Below are positions 61,664 to 64,000 of a stretch of 64,000 nt of DNA, one piece after another. Below the pieces are notes generated by a model. That model was not told the origin of the DNA and did not search any database. It was given only the letters and a program-made list of their open reading frames with translations. How positions within the stretch are numbered: the stretch's first letter is position 1; every line of letters starts with the position of its first letter. The stretch comes from Candidatus Poribacteria bacterium (GTDB lineage: Bacteria; Poribacteria; WGA-4E; GCA-2687025). The stretch covers positions 101,450 through 165,449 of the forward strand of contig JAPPNK010000029.1 in the NCBI GenBank assembly GCA_028818695.1, in the 5' to 3' direction. The position numbers and the translations under genes were made by a program.

Positions 61664-63165
61664 AAACAAAAAAGACGCGAAACATCCTCATCGGCGCGGC
61701 GGCCGCTCTCTTGGCGGCTCTGATGTACTTTGGATGGCGGAGGGCGGCAGAGCCGCCGCCTTCCGCCTCACACGTTGCCCTGATGTCCCAACTGGCTGAG
61801 CAGGGTAAATCTGAGCATCCAGACCTCACCGTTTATGACGGAACGAACGCCGACGAGGACCCTATCGTAACCAAGGAGCAGCTTGTCGAAATGGGGCTTG
61901 AAACGCTCAGGAAGGATCAAAAGAAAAAGACAGGAACGGGCGATCTGTCGAAGGAAACAGAGGAGGAAATTCGAAAGAAGCTCACCGATCTCTACAACAA
62001 ATTCGTCAAGAAGGATGGACGCCCCCCGCGGCTGTCGGAGGTTTCATTCAAATACAATGAGGAATACGTGATGGAGGATTACGACGGTCCGCAGACCGTC
62101 GAAGCTCTCATGGCGGAGTTCGATGAGTATCACAGCAAAGTACACACACCGCAGGGAAGCGAAATCGACATGCTCTTCCCGCGCGATGAATGGATTCAAC
62201 GCGCGCTGGATCTAGGGGTTGTTTTTCTCGACTACTACGATTACTCAGGTGTTGTGGGTTTGCGTGGGCATTTTGCGCGGGTCCAAAGCGACCCGAAACG
62301 GTACGCCCGGCTCTACCAAGCGAAAGGGCTTAAAGACGAAGCCAACTTCAACGCGTACATTGATGAGATGATCAAAGACGCCGCGATGGACAATATCTTG
62401 TGGCGCGACGCGATACGCAAATTTCCGGACAGCTCTGGCGGCTTTCGTCTGGGGAACCGGTATGTCATGACCAAAGACAACCACATGCATGTCAAGATCG
62501 CGACAGGGGACCCCGATCACACCGTTTTCATGTTAGGACCGCGCAAGAGAGACCTGACGGATGAAGAGATGCATCTCCTGAAATACCATGGCGTCGCTCC
62601 TGAGGACATTGAGGTGTTTTACATTGACGAGAACAACGAAGTGATGCCTCCCGACAGCGAGCCGATGCGCCTGGACTGGAAGGACCGCGTCGCCGCCATG
62701 TCGGAGCATAAGCGGCAGGAGGCTCTCCAAGAAGCGGTTGAATTCCTGAACTCCGACATGGTGAACCATATGACGATCGTCGATTGGATGACGCTGGCAG
62801 ACTACACGGGCGCCCTGCTGGATTATACCGAGGGCGGACGCGCAGGAGTGTCCGACGCGCCGCCTGTTCCGCCTGCGCCGTCGGGCGTTGCCGCTTCGTC
62901 GGAAGGGCAAGCTCCTCCGCCAAGCGAACAGGAGCTGCCGCGTCTCTTGCCGCCGGGCGTGGAACTGCCGAAGTCGCCGGGCAGGAGCCGAGAGGATGTG
63001 GACGCCTTCTTTGACTTTCTCGATCTGCATCTCATCGAGAACGCAGATGTGCCGGAGAATGTGCGCCGCGGCTTGAAGCAGCGTTACGAGGCGTATCTGA
63101 TGTGGAAGGATCAGGATCGGCTTCGGCGTCAGGAGCCGGCGCCGCCCAATGAAGACGACGAATGA
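61660..63165 (+). CDS. Membrane-anchored protein of unknown function
   Basis: A 501-residue protein I do not recognise. It has one N-terminal helix (ILIGAAAALLAALMYFGW), a charged helical region (about 70-130), a middle domain with several Trp/Tyr/Asp-rich motifs (FLDYYDYSGVVGLRGHFARV), a Pro/Ala-rich linker (about 400-430) and a helical end with DDE tail. It takes the position in cassette 2 that the TolB-like gene holds in cassette 1. The start overlaps the upstream stop. Confidence 0.75.
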   Translation: MKTKKTRNILIGAAAALLAALMYFGWRRAAEPPPSASHVALMSQLAEQGKSEHPDLTVYDGTNADEDPIVTKEQLVEMGLETLRKDQKKKTGTGDLSKETEEEIRKKLTDLYNKFVKKDGRPPRLSEVSFKYNEEYVMEDYDGPQTVEALMAEFDEYHSKVHTPQGSEIDMLFPRDEWIQRALDLGVVFLDYYDYSGVVGLRGHFARVQSDPKRYARLYQAKGLKDEANFNAYIDEMIKDAAMDNILWRDAIRKFPDSSGGFRLGNRYVMTKDNHMHVKIATGDPDHTVFMLGPRKRDLTDEEMHLLKYHGVAPEDIEVFYIDENNEVMPPDSEPMRLDWKDRVAAMSEHKRQEALQEAVEFLNSDMVNHMTIVDWMTLADYTGALLDYTEGGRAGVSDAPPVPPAPSGVAASSEGQAPPPSEQELPRLLPPGVELPKSPGRSREDVDAFFDFLDLHLIENADVPENVRRGLKQRYEAYLMWKDQDRLRRQEPAPPNEDDE

Positions 63166-63204
63166 GGACCGGGGAAGGTTGATGCCCTCGCGCCGGCGGA
63201 GGTC
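63155..63204. repeat. Right-end repeat of cassette 2
   Basis: The partner of 58601-58650. It again spans the stop codon of the last gene of the cassette. Confidence 0.6.
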
Positions 63205-63314
63205 GGCCTTCCCTTGACGTCCGCGCCCGCATGTGTATCTTTGACCATAGCATGGGCGCGCGCCATGTTGCGGAGCGCGCCCTGCGGTCAACATCGGCTG
63301 GATATGGACGCATC

Positions 63315-64000
63315 ATGGTTTGGCAGCATCCTGCGGCGCTGGCGGCACTGGCGCTGGCGCCTCTTTACTGGGCGGCGGATGCGTATCTGTCGCGTTACGC
63401 CCCGGCGGCGCGGCATGGCAACGCGGACGCCCTGCCGGACGCATCCTCCTCAGGCGGGGCGCCGGGGTTGTTTCGGCGGTTGATGCGCAGCGCCGCCGTT
63501 GCGTTGATTGTCATGGCTCTTGCGCAGCCGAAATTGCCGGCAGACGACCGGCTAAACGTTGGCGCGGGCGTCTCCATCTGCCTCGCCTTAGACCTGTCCC
63601 GCTCCATGCGCGCCGAAGATTTTAGACCGAACCGACTCGAAGCGGCGAAAACGACGCTCCGCCGTTTTGTGAAGGCGCGCCCGGACGACCGCATCGGCAT
63701 GGTCGCGTTTTCAGGCGACGCCTTCTTGCAGTCGCCGCTCACGCTTGACCATACGGCGCTGGACAGGCTCATCGAACGGACCGATTTCAACCTTGTGGAC
63801 GCAAACGGAACCGCCATCGGCGACGCGCTCATCAAGGCGGCGGCGCGTTTGAAAGATGCGCCCGGTAAAAGCCGCGTCATTGTTCTTGTGACGGACGGGG
63901 AAAATAATGTCGGCCGCGTCGCCCCAGAAAGCGCGGCGGAAGCGGCCGCCGAGATGGATATACGAATCTTCGCTGTCGGCGTCGGAAGCGCGGAGGGCGC
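63315..64000 (+). CDS. BatA-like VWA membrane protein, 3' end outside the window
   Basis: At least 228 codons from ATG 63315 (MVWQHPAALAALALAPLYWA), open to the window edge. Two membrane helices precede a VWA domain with a MIDAS motif DLSRSM (ICLALDLSRSMRAEDFRPNR), MVAFSGDAFLQSPLT and VIVLVTDGENN. This is the pattern of BatA/BatB proteins, which usually sit beside MoxR ATPases. The start is the ATG that gives the full first helix; the ribosome site is weak. Confidence 0.88.
   Translation, partial: MVWQHPAALAALALAPLYWAADAYLSRYAPAARHGNADALPDASSSGGAPGLFRRLMRSAAVALIVMALAQPKLPADDRLNVGAGVSICLALDLSRSMRAEDFRPNRLEAAKTTLRRFVKARPDDRIGMVAFSGDAFLQSPLTLDHTALDRLIERTDFNLVDANGTAIGDALIKAAARLKDAPGKSRVIVLVTDGENNVGRVAPESAAEAAAEMDIRIFAVGVGSAEG

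Overview
The window looks like part of the chromosome of a Gram-negative-type bacterium in or near Candidatus Poribacteria. Three things suggest this. Secreted WD40 proteins end in a tail containing NYPNPFNPETWIPF, which I associate with Poribacteria and related T9SS/FlgD-like tails. There is a planctomycete-style PSD1/DUF1549/DUF1553 plus DUF1501 pair. Gfo/Idh/MocA dehydrogenases and an enolase-superfamily enzyme are numerous. The lineage call is an inference from recalled motifs, not from a search. Genes are dense, with many ATGA stop/start overlaps. I see no rRNA, tRNA, CRISPR array, prophage or complete insertion sequence.

Layout. 1-6573 (minus) holds the start of a WD40 protein, then a DUF1501 protein, a PSD1-type cytochrome protein, a cytochrome/LRR protein and a DUF5069 protein. 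A Wzi-like outer-membrane barrel follows on plus (6740-8230). 8256-16789 (minus) is a long housekeeping run: rpsF, ssb, a second tandem-OB ssb, rplI, dnaB, an MCE/Mla lipid transporter (mlaE, mlaF, mlaD-like) and radA. rpsR is missing from its usual place. 17214-20337 is a ferrous iron operon (feoA, feoA, feoB, Cys-rich small protein). Two tandem serine hydrolases, a VWA membrane protein, two Gfo/Idh dehydrogenases, sppA, an inositol-phosphatase-like enzyme, a methyltransferase and an enolase-superfamily enzyme fill 20219-32582.

32666-40070 is a damaged WD40 locus: two tandem pairs of beta-propeller genes carrying three single-base deletions and two in-frame stop codons, while the housekeeping genes around them are intact. 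Two more Gfo/Idh genes follow (40073-42109).

43095-48822 (minus) is the most interesting operon. cysK, cysH, cysC, a ubiquitin-like sulfur carrier, a MoeB/ThiF-type activating enzyme, three DsrE/F/H-like subunits, cysM and a JAMM (M67) metalloprotease are tightly coupled behind one promoter whose -35 box lies inside a palindrome. The sulfur carrier has seven residues after its Gly-Gly, so it would need trimming before activation, and the JAMM protease of the same operon is the obvious candidate. This joins a CysO-CysM-Mec type protein-thiocarboxylate route to cysteine with Tus/Dsr-like sulfur relay subunits and sulfate reduction.

49042-55835 holds a HEAT-repeat protein, a membrane-anchored unknown, an ECF sigma factor with an in-frame tail, tsaE, purE, purD and purH. 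55855-63204 contains two cassette-like modules with matching ends around purM. Each begins with a conserved short ORF leading into a poly-C tract at the start of a secreted Ig-like protein. One copy is in frame, the other is shifted and also has a stop codon. This suggests phase variation or decay. The window ends inside a BatA-like VWA gene. Several ATTCCCGC...GCGGGAAT palindromes (dRS3-like) lie in intergenic gaps, two of them inside a longer shared element.
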